Shown here piece after piece: positions 10,299 to 19,565 of a stretch of 64,000 nt of DNA. Every line of letters starts with the position of its first letter. The stretch's first letter is position 1. The notes below the pieces were generated by a model. The model worked only from the letters and a program-made list of their open reading frames with translations. It was not told where the DNA came from and did not search any database. This DNA comes from Nosema muscidifuracis. Its lineage: Eukaryota > Microsporidia > Nosematidae. Location of the stretch: NCBI GenBank assembly GCA_028335825.1, contig JAIOKI010000007.1, forward strand, positions 496,001 to 560,000, read 5' to 3'. Position numbers and translations under genes: made by a program.

Positions 10299-11450
10299 AT
10301 GAATGTATCCAATAAGCCTTGTGTGAGTCCTTTTACTTTCAAATTAGATGATTGTCTAGCATGTTCATCTTGTATAACAGATTTTACTGAGAAAAAAATA
10401 CCATCTATTGAAGAATTGAAATCATCATCTTTATCATTTTTAATTTCACCTCATTCTAAGATGAATATGTATAATCATTACAGAATTCTTAAACCAATAG
10501 ATTTTAATGAATTTGAATCTAAATTAATTTCATTTCTTAAAAGAACTTTTACAATAAACAAAATCTATGATACTTCATATATAAAAAAAATATTATATGA
10601 AAAAGTATATGAAGAATCAGAACAAAATAAATTGATTATAAGTGATTGTCCAGGTACTGTTTCTTATATAGAAAGACAAGGACATCATCTTATTAAGTAT
10701 TTATCAAAGACTAAAACTCAACAACAAGTAATGAAAGATTTTGTTAAAGGAAGATGCGTAAGTGTTGTACAATGTTATGATAAAATGATGGAAAATAAAA
10801 GAGATGGAACTGAAATAGAATTTATAATAACAACTTATGATTTTTATAAGATGATTGTTCAAATAGGATTTTTAGAACATAAAGATGAAGATATTTGTCA
10901 AGATCATGAAAAATGTAATATTAATTATCATTATGGATATTTAGATTATATAATTAATAAGAAATTTAATAATTCAATAGAAAAAAGAATTAACATAAAT
11001 AAAATAACTAAAGAATATAAAAAAGATAATACAAAAATTAATATAAATGGAAAAAGGAATTTATCAGTAGATTCATATACATTAAATAAGATGAATATAG
11101 AAAAAAATACAGAAGATTTTAATTATAAATACGAAAAAAAACCAGGCACATTTTTATACACTTTTACCAGAAATAATATTACTTTTAAATATATTAGGAT
11201 ATTAGGACTTGAACCCTTTATTAATTTTATTAGAGAAACTAAGCTTAAAGGATTGATTTATAATGTATGTGAGATATATATATGTAATCAAGGATGTAGT
11301 AATGGACCTGGTCAGGTATATGCAGAAGATTTATCAATTATAGAAGAAAACATTAGAGAAATCAACATTTATGAAGGAAAAGTAGAATTGAAAGATAGAG
11401 AGTTTACCAAAGTTAATATTAAGAAGATTAATTTTCAAGTGGAATGGTAA
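10299..11450 (+). CDS. NAR1: Cytosolic Fe-S assembly factor NAR1 (iron-only hydrogenase-like)
   Basis: Nar1/IOP1 passes Fe-S clusters from the Nbp35 scaffold to the CIA targeting complex in the cytosol. This 383-aa protein shows an N-terminal ferredoxin-like Cys group (C8 and DCLACSSC), the hydrogenase-like CPG motif (SDCPGTVSYIE), a QCYDKMM segment with the conserved Cys, and the C-terminal CNQGCSNGPGQV motif with the last cluster ligands. It is shorter than yeast Nar1 (491 aa), and a Lys/Asn-rich insert lies near residues 225-270. CCC is one base from the ATG. It shares a 51-bp bidirectional spacer with DPH7. Confidence 0.92.
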   Translation: MNVSNKPCVSPFTFKLDDCLACSSCITDFTEKKIPSIEELKSSSLSFLISPHSKMNMYNHYRILKPIDFNEFESKLISFLKRTFTINKIYDTSYIKKILYEKVYEESEQNKLIISDCPGTVSYIERQGHHLIKYLSKTKTQQQVMKDFVKGRCVSVVQCYDKMMENKRDGTEIEFIITTYDFYKMIVQIGFLEHKDEDICQDHEKCNINYHYGYLDYIINKKFNNSIEKRININKITKEYKKDNTKININGKRNLSVDSYTLNKMNIEKNTEDFNYKYEKKPGTFLYTFTRNNITFKYIRILGLEPFINFIRETKLKGLIYNVCEIYICNQGCSNGPGQVYAEDLSIIEENIREINIYEGKVELKDREFTKVNIKKINFQVEW

Positions 11451-11600
11451 AAAAAGTTATTTAAATGATAAGAAAAAAAGTTATTTAAATGACAATAACA
11501 AAAGTTATTTAAATGATAAGAACAAAAGTTATTTAAATGATAAGAACAAAAGTTATTTAAATGATAAGAAAAAAAGTTATTTAAATGATAAGCATAACTT
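11449..11600. repeat. 24-bp tandem repeat, about 6 copies, just after the NAR1 stop
   Basis: The unit aacaaaagttatttaaatga plus taag begins at the NAR1 stop codon and runs toward the convergent GDPD gene. An apparent 74-codon minus-strand frame across it is only the repeat read as YHLNNF units and is not called. Confidence 0.9.
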
Positions 11601-11655
11601 TTATAATTGAAATGATAAGAACCAAACTTTTTTAAAGTAAAAAGAACAAAACTTT

Positions 11656-12678
11656 TCATTTTAATAAATCTATCTCATCAGTAATAACACCCTTTATATT
11701 TTTCAGCTTACAGATCTCATATTCTTCTTTAGATACTACATCATAAACATAGACATCCTTTTTGTTATACTCAAGTATTTTTAATGCTTTATCATCAAGG
11801 GTACCATATTCAAATACCATACCTGATAGATTATTTTTTATGCAGAAATTTACGGAATTCTTTAAATCATAATGTTCATTATCTTTACCATATAATAAAA
11901 GAATTCTAGCATGAGGAATTCGCATTTTCAAGTACAATAAAACAAAAGGATGAAAAGATGAGAAGATTATTTTTCTATAATCATTTTTGTAAATAACATG
12001 CAATATTTTATCTACTAAATTTGGTATTCCATAAAGATTACTGACCTGATTTTTTATTTCTATATTGAGTCCTCCCTTAACATTTTTCAAGACGTAGTCT
12101 AAAGTAGGAGGTAGATGAATATCTTCTTTAAAATATTTAATCGAATCTTTATTATTAACAAGATTTCCTGATTCCTTTATATGGAAATCGTGGTATATCA
12201 CTGGAATATTGTGAGAGAGTTGTACATCAAATTCAATCCAATTTACTTTACTCAATGCATTGTTAAATGATGCTAAAGTATTTTCTTTATATCCCCTTAA
12301 ACTTCCATTTATATCTTTTCCACTCCCTCTATGACCTATCACCCCAAGATATCCACTTGTATCAAAAAATTGATATGTATCTTTTTCACATCTATAAGCT
12401 ATCAAAACTATTTTCTCTAAAATAATTTCTAATTTATTTGTATAAAATGGATCTTGTTCATAAATCACTATTCCTGTATCAAAATCTCTAAATATTATTT
12501 TACTATGCAAACAAACATTAATTAAAACATAATTAAAAAGATCACATGTTAATTCTATCATTCCTTTATCAATCTCCAATGAAATTTTTTTATATTCTGA
12601 TGATTGTACCACAAGAAGCATCAAATTATTTTCTTTATATACAGGAAGTTCAAGTGATAATGTTTTATCTATATGCAT
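11656..12678 (-). CDS. GDE1: Glycerophosphodiester phosphodiesterase (GDE1-like)
   Basis: This enzyme hydrolyses glycerophosphodiesters such as glycerophosphocholine to glycerol-3-phosphate and an alcohol. That salvage role would suit a parasite that takes host lipids. The GDPD barrel starts near residue 110. Visible motifs are GHRG at 115-118, EN at 132-133, EFD at 149-151 and HD at 163-164, which supply the metal and catalytic residues. Later strands include NIEIKN and the SSFHP block. The 110-residue N-terminal region is not recognisable, and the SPX and ankyrin parts of yeast Gde1 are absent. There is no signal peptide. CCCC lies about 9 nt before the ATG. Confidence 0.88.
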   Translation of the reverse strand: MHIDKTLSLELPVYKENNLMLLVVQSSEYKKISLEIDKGMIELTCDLFNYVLINVCLHSKIIFRDFDTGIVIYEQDPFYTNKLEIILEKIVLIAYRCEKDTYQFFDTSGYLGVIGHRGSGKDINGSLRGYKENTLASFNNALSKVNWIEFDVQLSHNIPVIYHDFHIKESGNLVNNKDSIKYFKEDIHLPPTLDYVLKNVKGGLNIEIKNQVSNLYGIPNLVDKILHVIYKNDYRKIIFSSFHPFVLLYLKMRIPHARILLLYGKDNEHYDLKNSVNFCIKNNLSGMVFEYGTLDDKALKILEYNKKDVYVYDVVSKEEYEICKLKNIKGVITDEIDLLK

Positions 12679-12805
12679 TATTTAGGGGTAAACGAACATC
12701 TTTGTGTTTTTTTTTTTAGTTGTATACTTGGCACATCTGTATCTTGTTTTAAACCAATAATCTAAAAAAAAATATCTTCTAAATATTTTTTAAACTCCTT
12801 ATCCC

Positions 12806-13486
12806 ATGACAAGTGAGAGTAATGAGAATATAAATAATTTCTTTACTATATACTTTATTATGGATAATGAACAAGAAGAACGTAGAAGAAATACTGGTTA
12901 TAGTGTAGAAAACATTGGTAGTGATCATGAAGGAGTTATAGAGACTATGATGAGTAATTTTGCTTCTAGACTTAGTAGATTGAATAATATAAGAAGAAAT
13001 AATAATCAAGTAGAATCTTCTGTAAATGATCAACTTCATAGAACTCTTTTATCTATGCTATCAGAATCAGGAAATTTACCTTTGAGATCTGAAAATAATA
13101 CAAGAACTTCTTCTCAAGATACTGATAATGAAAATCCATCATTTCTTATATTATTCTATTTAGTAGTAAATGGTAATACTTTTAGTGTAGAATTTGAAAG
13201 ATCACACTTTAATTTGATAGATACAGTCAATTTTTTTGAAAATCTTCTTGCTATGAGACAAGCTAGATTACGTATGAAGAAAGAACAAGTTAATAAACTA
13301 AAAAGATTTAGAGTCACTAAAAAAATGCTTAATGATGAATGTAATATATGTATGAATAGGTTTAAATTAAGAGAAATGGCTAGACTTCTTCCATGTGATC
13401 ATGTCTTTCATAGCAAGTGTGTAGATAAATGGTTAATTAAACATAGCTGTACATGTCCTGTATGTAGAAAAGAAGCTTTGGTGTAA
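12806..13486 (+). CDS. RING-H2 E3 ubiquitin ligase candidate
   Basis: A 226-aa protein with a C-terminal RING-H2 (residues ~179-221). The pattern is C-x2-C, then C-x-H-x2-H-x2-C, then C-x2-C: ECNICMNRF ... PCDHVFHSKC ... CPVCRKE. The layout, with the RING at the very C-terminus after a low-complexity Asn/Ser/Arg region, resembles RNF126/RNF115-type cytosolic ligases, but the N-terminal zinc finger of that family is not visible. No membrane span is seen. CCC directly abuts the ATG at 12806, favouring it over the in-frame Met at residue 19. Confidence 0.78.
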   Translation: MTSESNENINNFFTIYFIMDNEQEERRRNTGYSVENIGSDHEGVIETMMSNFASRLSRLNNIRRNNNQVESSVNDQLHRTLLSMLSESGNLPLRSENNTRTSSQDTDNENPSFLILFYLVVNGNTFSVEFERSHFNLIDTVNFFENLLAMRQARLRMKKEQVNKLKRFRVTKKMLNDECNICMNRFKLREMARLLPCDHVFHSKCVDKWLIKHSCTCPVCRKEALV

Positions 13487-14070
13487 TAATTATAATGTTA
13501 ATAAACTTTTGTATAATTTATTATTTTGCATAAATATTCTTTTATGTATTAATTAGATAACGAATTATAAATCTTAGAGTTATTCATTTAGAAATTAAAA
13601 TATAATAAATTTAAAAAAGATAGAGAAAGAAGTTATATTGAAAAAATATACTCTCTTAACAAGTTATGACTAATACATAAATAAGAAAAAGATAATTTTT
13701 TTACATGTCAATATGATAAATAAAAAAATACAGAAAGAAATTTGAGTCACAGACTGAATCAAAACTTACATCAAATAATTGAACAGAATATCTCACTAAA
13801 ACAGAGAAGAAGATGAGACATTAAAACAGAGAAGAAGAACAAAATTTTTATAAGTTCTTATTTCAATTATGTAAAGAAAAAAGATAACCCTTAAATAAAT
13901 ATTTATGTATAAATTATGCTATCTTTAATAAATATTTATGTATTAATTATGCTATATTTGATAAATATTTATGTATTAATTATTCTATCTTTGATAAATA
14001 TTTATGTATTAATTATTCTATCTTTGATATACTTATTACTTTTTTATGTATATTTCCTACCCCTTTCATT
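13487..14070. other. Spacer with promoter of separase
   Basis: Apart from the 33-bp array at its right end there is a short direct repeat of cattaaaacagagaagaaga near 13795-13840. I see no ORF with coding character. The purine-rich acagagaag strings are part of that repeat and not a U6 snRNA. Confidence 0.5.
13893..14030. repeat. 33-bp tandem repeat, 4 copies, upstream of separase
   Basis: The unit aaatatttatgtattaatta plus t(g/t)ctatctttgat begins near 13895, 13928, 13961 and 13994. It ends about 40 bp before the separase start, so it overlaps the likely promoter. Read in one frame it gives INIYVLIILSL repeats, which is not a gene. Confidence 0.85.
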
Positions 14071-16422
14071 ATGCAAAATATCTTTTCAGATCTTTCTAAT
14101 AGTTCCTTAAATAACAGATCAAAGATGAAATTAGCTTCATCTCGTTTAAACCTTTTAATGAAAAGTATTAACGAAGAATCATCCAAAGAAGCACATAAAA
14201 TTATTAAATTAACTTTAGATTATGCTTATGAATATATTCCAAAATACACATATGAAAAATGTATATTAAGATTTTTAAGTAAAATATGGAACGATAAGTT
14301 ATATCAAATTCTTGAATTATTAATAAATAAGATAAGTTCAGTAGATTCGGAATCAGCAAATATTTATGTTCCATATTGTATAATCAAATATAAAATGTTT
14401 AAAGAAGTTGATAAAGATTATTTGAAATATATTGAAATTTGTAGTGATAAATTTAGAAAGAAATTAGTTTGTTTGTATGGATGCATAAAAATAAAAAGTA
14501 TAAATAAAGATGAAAATTGCATAAATAAAGAAAAAAATATTAATGATATAAAAATTATTAATGATAAAAATGTTGATAAAAAATTTATTGATGATATAAA
14601 ACTTATTAATGATAGTACTGTTGATAAAAAAATTACTAATGCCAATGATAATACTGTTGATATAAAACTTATTAATGATAATGCTGTTGATGAAAAAATT
14701 ATTAATGATAAAAATGTTGATATAAAAATTACTAATGATAATACTGTTGATAAAAAAATTATTAATGATAATACTTTTGAAAATATTTCTTTATTTAAGA
14801 ACACCTTTTTTACTGAATCGAATACAATTTGTGATTTTTCTGGATTAAATATTAGGACTTCTAAAAATGATTTTTTTAGTTATTATTCAAGGAAGATTAT
14901 TACAAATTTACCAGGTAATCTATTTAGCAGGATTCTTAATCTTTTTATCAAAGGTGATTATAAGAATTGTAAAGATATGATTAAGATTATTCTTAAAGAT
15001 GATGAAATATGTAAATTACATGTGTATAATATTCTGATATATTGCTATCTCCAGATGGGAATGTATCAGGAGAGTATTTATTATTTAAATAAGTCTATTA
15101 ATATGTCAGAAGGAAGAGTGAAATGGTATTTTATAAATTATAAATTATGTATAGAAAGAATAGGAGGAATAATTGGACCCACTTCATATTTAAAGATAAT
15201 TAATTTACAAAATATTAGATTATCTTTTTCTTCTTTATCTAAGGATGAATTTATAAATAAGAAATTATCTTATAATGTTTCATTAGAAGATTCCTTTAAG
15301 TTAGAAAGAGAAATCAGAAATTTAGAAGATTATTTAATTAAGTTTAATACAATAAGTAACTTTATTATAGTTAGTATATTTGTAGTTAAAGATCTTTTAA
15401 ATATTTCTATATTTAAAAATAATCAATATAAAGTATTTAATACTAAAATTAATTATAAAGAGATATCTAATGAATACAATAGAATAATTAATAAGAATAA
15501 AGAAGTACTTAAAAATGAAAAAGATCAAAGGAAATGGTGGAATGAAAGAATAAGACTAGATAAAGATTTAGAAAAATTAATAAAGAGTATAAAATTCAAA
15601 TTAGAAATAAATGAAGAGACAATTCTTTTAGTGCTTGATGAAAAGACAATTGAATTTCCATTTGAATATACAGAAATATTTTATAGTAAGAGATGTTATA
15701 GAATTCTCAGTATGGAATATGTTATTAAAGATAATAATTATATTAATGATAATAAGGATGTTAGTAAAGATAATGATAAATATAAGGATGATAATTATAT
15801 TTATGATATTAAATTTAATAAGAATAATGATAATGGTAATAAGGATGATAATGAGGATAATGATAAAGTTGAATATAAGGATAATAAGGATGTTAATGAT
15901 AAATATAAGGACAATGATATCAATGATAATAATATCGAACTCAATAATGATAATAATGATAAAATCTTTTTATTAGATACTTCATTAACAAATACACACA
16001 CAAGAATAACAAATAAATTTAAAGATAATAAAAATATAAATAAATTAAATATTTTGGAAGATACTAAGATTACAAAACAAGGTATAATATGTTACTTTGG
16101 ACATGGAAATGGTTGTAAATATATTAGTGAAGATATTAATGACAGTATTTTATTTCTTTTTGGATGTAGTAGTGTAAGATTAGTATGTATAAATAATTTT
16201 AAGAAGAATGGTAAGATCTTGAAATATATAAAAAATAATAGAAATGTATTGGGATGTCTTTATGAAGTTACTGATAAAGATTTAGACTTATTCAGTATGG
16301 AATTACTTAGTAAAGAAGGAGATATAATTGATTTAATTAAAGATTGTAGAAAGAGTATGAAATTAAAATATCTCAATGGATGTAGCATAGTAGTATATGG
16401 ATTACCTTATAGATATAAGTAG
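14071..16422 (+). CDS. ESP1: Separase (cohesin-cleaving cysteine protease)
   Basis: Separase cleaves the kleisin subunit of cohesin at anaphase. The C-terminal ~115 residues carry the C50 protease signature: YFGHGNG with catalytic His678, FLFGCSS with catalytic Cys699, then LYEVTDKDLDLF and YLNGCSIVVYGLP. The N-terminal ~550 residues are helical, as in the family's superhelix. At 783 aa it is about half the length of yeast Esp1. Two low-complexity blocks interrupt it: residues ~165-235, built from INDNTVDKK units, and ~560-635, rich in Asp/Asn/Lys. These are expanded coding minisatellites. CCCC lies 7 nt before the ATG. Confidence 0.93.
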   Translation: MQNIFSDLSNSSLNNRSKMKLASSRLNLLMKSINEESSKEAHKIIKLTLDYAYEYIPKYTYEKCILRFLSKIWNDKLYQILELLINKISSVDSESANIYVPYCIIKYKMFKEVDKDYLKYIEICSDKFRKKLVCLYGCIKIKSINKDENCINKEKNINDIKIINDKNVDKKFIDDIKLINDSTVDKKITNANDNTVDIKLINDNAVDEKIINDKNVDIKITNDNTVDKKIINDNTFENISLFKNTFFTESNTICDFSGLNIRTSKNDFFSYYSRKIITNLPGNLFSRILNLFIKGDYKNCKDMIKIILKDDEICKLHVYNILIYCYLQMGMYQESIYYLNKSINMSEGRVKWYFINYKLCIERIGGIIGPTSYLKIINLQNIRLSFSSLSKDEFINKKLSYNVSLEDSFKLEREIRNLEDYLIKFNTISNFIIVSIFVVKDLLNISIFKNNQYKVFNTKINYKEISNEYNRIINKNKEVLKNEKDQRKWWNERIRLDKDLEKLIKSIKFKLEINEETILLVLDEKTIEFPFEYTEIFYSKRCYRILSMEYVIKDNNYINDNKDVSKDNDKYKDDNYIYDIKFNKNNDNGNKDDNEDNDKVEYKDNKDVNDKYKDNDINDNNIELNNDNNDKIFLLDTSLTNTHTRITNKFKDNKNINKLNILEDTKITKQGIICYFGHGNGCKYISEDINDSILFLFGCSSVRLVCINNFKKNGKILKYIKNNRNVLGCLYEVTDKDLDLFSMELLSKEGDIIDLIKDCRKSMKLKYLNGCSIVVYGLPYRYK

Positions 16423-16597
16423 TATATAAAAATAAGTAGTATATAAATAAGTAGAATATAAATTATAAAAATAAGTAGTACATAAATTAAGTAGTATATA
16501 AATAACCTTATAGATATAAGTAGAATATAAATAACATATAAATTATAAAAATAAGTAGATAAGTTCAATTACAAGATATAAAAACTTAAATATTTTT
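16423..16597. repeat. Degenerate repeats including a copy of the separase 3' end
   Basis: The last codons and stop of separase (ccttatagatataagtag at 16397-16422) recur at about 16505-16523, surrounded by multiple aagtagtatataaat units. Confidence 0.75.
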
Positions 16598-17092
16598 CTA
16601 AAGTATATGTTGAAGACATTCTTCTCTATCTTTATGATATTCTTTAATCTTCTGAATCTTCCTATTGTTATAATCTAATATATCGTATCTTCCTAAGTAT
16701 ACTAGACAGAGTATAAGTGTATCATATCTGATAAGAAAATTAGGATTATTTAGATATTCTGATATTTCTTCTTGTATCTTATTAGATAATTCATAGTCTT
16801 TAATTCTATATTTGTATGTAAATAAGGTCTTATCTAAGGATATTATATTTCTATATTCCATATCTTCTAATACTTTCTTTTTCAATTTATTTATTCCAGT
16901 ATAATATGATGGAATGTAAAGTATATTATTATTATACAGAGTATCTACAGATATACATACCCTAATACATCTTGATATACGATAAGCATTATATTTATTG
17001 ATAGATGAATTACCAAGTAAGACAAGTAGAAGAGTAGGAAGAGGATGAAGAATTGGACTGGTGAATCTTTTTCTTATGATAGATGAATACAT
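16598..17092 (-). CDS. Hypothetical protein, 164 aa
   Basis: I do not recognise it. From the chosen Met (17092) it begins MYSSIIRKRF, has a hydrophobic stretch near 13-26 (HPLPTLLLVLLG) and is otherwise a mixed-charge, tyrosine-rich globular-looking chain with a Lys/Glu-rich end. A longer reading to 17176 adds 28 residues encoded wholly by tandem repeats derived from the neighbouring gene, so I exclude it. Only a weak CCTT motif precedes the chosen ATG. It faces the 3' end of separase. Confidence 0.45.
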   Translation of the reverse strand: MYSSIIRKRFTSPILHPLPTLLLVLLGNSSINKYNAYRISRCIRVCISVDTLYNNNILYIPSYYTGINKLKKKVLEDMEYRNIISLDKTLFTYKYRIKDYELSNKIQEEISEYLNNPNFLIRYDTLILCLVYLGRYDILDYNNRKIQKIKEYHKDREECLQHIL

Positions 17093-17400
17093 AAATAAGG
17101 ATATAAAATTTATACAAATATTTTTATTAATAGAAAAATAAGAAGATATAAAAACATTTTTATTAATAGAAAACATAGACTAATGAAAAAATACTCAGGT
17201 TTATCATAAATAAGGATATAAAATTTATAAAAAACATAGAATAATGAAAAAATACTCAATTTTATTATAAATAAGGATATAAAATTTATAAAAAAATACT
17301 CAAGTTTATTATAAATAAGAAGATATAAAAATTATAAAAACATTTTTATTAATATTATTAGAAAACATAGACCAAGAACTAGACTAATGAAAAAATACTC
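17093..17400. repeat. Tandem copies of the 3' end of the 81-aa gene
   Basis: Blocks of aaataaggatataaaattta, cattttta-ttaatagaaaa and gaaaaaatactcaggtttat recur three to four times between ~17093 and 17400. The rightmost block is the final ~20 codons of the minus-strand gene at 17332-17577. Copies thus spread the gene's end into the spacer. Confidence 0.75.
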
Positions 17401-17577
17401 AGGTTTATCATCTTCATCTAAAGAATCATATTCTTCAAAATTCAAGGTTTTTTCTTTTTCTATATTTTCATTTTTATTTATATTAGAATCAGTCTTAGAA
17501 GGAGAATATTCATCATTTTGAATAATGAATATAGGATTATCAGAACTATAACAGAATAATATAAATAAGAATATCAT
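17332..17577 (-). CDS. Small secretory-pathway membrane protein, 81 aa
   Basis: No known family. An N-terminal hydrophobic stretch (residues 1-10) looks like a short signal sequence. A polar, acidic middle (residues ~12-58, Asp/Glu/Asn/Ser-rich) follows, then a C-terminal membrane span (~60-80, FFISLVLGLCFLIILI). CCC two bases before the ATG supports a real gene despite the small size. The C-terminal span coding region is the source of the neighbouring tandem duplications. Confidence 0.55.
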   Translation of the reverse strand: MIFLFILFCYSSDNPIFIIQNDEYSPSKTDSNINKNENIEKEKTLNFEEYDSLDEDDKPEYFFISLVLGLCFLIILIKMFL

Positions 17578-18314
17578 AGGGTATTTGAAAAATATTTAAT
17601 AATTTATAATTTTAATATACTAAATATTTTTAATATATTAAATATTTTAAATATACCAAACAATAAAAATATATTAAATATTTTAAATATACCAAATATT
17701 TTTAATATACATAATTATTTTAAATACATAAATATTTTAATATATAAATAATTAAAATTTACTAAATATTTTTAATATACCAAACAATTAAAATATACTA
17801 AAAAATAAAAATATACCAAATAATGATGTTGAGAAAGTAATACTAGAACTCTTTTAAACATAAAGGAACAAAAACAGAAACTATATTATAAAAAATTTAG
17901 AATAGATTAAAAATACATAAAAATTAATCTAAATATTTTTAGATTAATATTGTCACTATTCATTGAGAAATATTTAATTACATATTTCTAATTTATAAGA
18001 ATAGTTTATTTAACAAGATATAAATCTTTAGAAGATAAATATAATGACAGATACTAAATTTTTACTTTTAAATAGTTAATCATAAAAAGGTATTTAAAAA
18101 AATCTCATAGTTTAATTTTTTTTAACTGACTAATACTAGTGAAAATAAAAATTATTTAATTTTATTAAATGATTATTATAGATTATTTTTTAATTTATTA
18201 GTTGAACATTAGAAAATATCAGATGTAGTTTATTATTACTTAATAAAAAATAGTTTAATATATCAATAAGGATTATTAATAATTTAGTATAAGATTAATT
18301 TTATAATAGTAAAA

Positions 18315-18440
18315 TATCTATTTTTCTTATATTTATTAATATTAGAAGGAACGAGTTTTTATTCACTTTTTATTTAAATTATCTATTTTTCTTATATTTG
18401 TAAATATTAGAAGGAACGAATTTTTATTCACTTATTATTT
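18315..18440. repeat. 65-bp tandem duplication
   Basis: Two copies, starting at 18315 and 18380, of tatctatttttcttatattt continuing through agaaggaacga and ttattcact. Confidence 0.85.
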
Positions 18441-18691
18441 AAAATATAAAAAAAGAATTATAAAAAATACCTAAAAAAATATTTATTATGAATACATAAA
18501 ATTAAACACTGTAGAATATCAAAATAATAAGATAAAATAAAGATGAATTAGAATTAAGTTTTATATTAAAACTTATAAAATTTAATAACTTTTTAATAAT
18601 ATTAATCTAACATTGGTGATTTTAGTAAATTATAATTATTTATTATAATCATATACACTATAAAATATCTCAATAATTAATTTAAATAAAA

Positions 18692-18825
18692 TACATTAAA
18701 AACCTTATCAAAAATTTAATTTTTTATAATTAAAATAAACCTTTCTTTATTATAATTAAAATTACATTAAAAACCTTATCAAAGATTTAATTTTTTATAA
18801 TTAAAATAAACCTTTCTTTTTTATT
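18692..18825. repeat. 72-bp tandem duplication
   Basis: Two copies, starting at 18692 and 18764, of acattaaaaaccttatcaaa followed by aaataaacctttctt. They lie about 120 bp upstream of the next gene. Confidence 0.85.
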
Positions 18826-18943
18826 TACTAAAATCATTTTATCTTTATTAACTCATATTTTAATAAATTAATGACTATTTTTTTAATATATCTAATCATA
18901 AAATAATAATTAATTTTTAATATTACATTTTATTTTTATCCAT

Positions 18944-19324
18944 ATGAATTTTTTATATATCAGTTTAACTTTTAGCATTCTAGTATATTCTATGGTAAAT
19001 ATAGATATATCAACTGAGGAAGTAAGAAATACAGTAGAAGAAGTACCATCTATAAATAAACAAAGAAGATTAAGTTTACAAGATGATTCAGATTTTAGAT
19101 TAGAAGAAATTCAAAATTCATTTGAATGGAGTAAAATAGCATTAATCACTTTTGCTATTATTTTATGGCTTATTATATCTGGATTGATAGTAGGTGGATT
19201 TCTTGATTTATTAATTGGAATAGGTGTGTCAAATATTTATGTAAGATTGTTTAATATTTTTTTGGGTGTTATATGTGGAACAATTATTTTATTACTTTTT
19301 ATTAATGTGTCATTATTAAAATGA
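18944..19324 (+). CDS. Membrane protein with signal peptide and two C-terminal spans
   Basis: A 126-aa protein not recognised. A signal-like segment (residues 2-17) is followed by a polar stretch (~20-65) with RRLSL and acidic patches. Two strongly hydrophobic spans follow, ~66-92 (ALITFAIILWLIISGLIVGG) and ~100-124. The ATG has only CC nearby (ATCCATATG). The layout is that of a small ER/plasma-membrane protein; function unknown. Confidence 0.55.
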   Translation: MNFLYISLTFSILVYSMVNIDISTEEVRNTVEEVPSINKQRRLSLQDDSDFRLEEIQNSFEWSKIALITFAIILWLIISGLIVGGFLDLLIGIGVSNIYVRLFNIFLGVICGTIILLLFINVSLLK

Positions 19325-19439
19325 AGGATTTTATTATATTTATTTATATTATATTTATATATTTGATATATTAAATTTATTTTCTATTTATATAATTGAT
19401 ATATATATTAAATTTATTATATACATATTTATTTTCTAT

Positions 19440-19565
19440 TTATATATAACTTCATCATTAACATATTCCATATTAATTTTATTCTATTCTATATTAAACT
19501 TATTCTTTAACATATTCTATATTAATTTTATTATTTAACATATTCCATATTTATTTTATTCTATT
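19440..19565. repeat. Short AT-rich repeats at the NBP35 3' end
   Basis: Three or four copies of aacatattc(c/t)atattaattttatt occur between the two convergent genes. The last copy runs into the final codons of NBP35. Confidence 0.6.

Larger units (their letters stand above)
17578..18943. other. Gene-free spacer of 1.4 kb
   Basis: Extremely AT-rich. It includes clusters of atattttaatata motifs near 17600-17820 and two short tandem duplications listed separately. No gene seen. Confidence 0.6.

Noticed and set aside
11435-11659. 74-codon minus-strand frame with YHLNNF repeats
   Set aside because: It is the 24-bp tandem array read through; the repeat structure explains the open frame.
13795-13845. 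ACAGAGAAG strings resembling the U6 snRNA core
   Set aside because: They are part of a short direct repeat, and no other U6 landmarks surround them.
13916-14110. 64-codon frame with INIYVLIILSL repeats
   Set aside because: It is the 33-bp array upstream of separase and overlaps the separase start in another frame.
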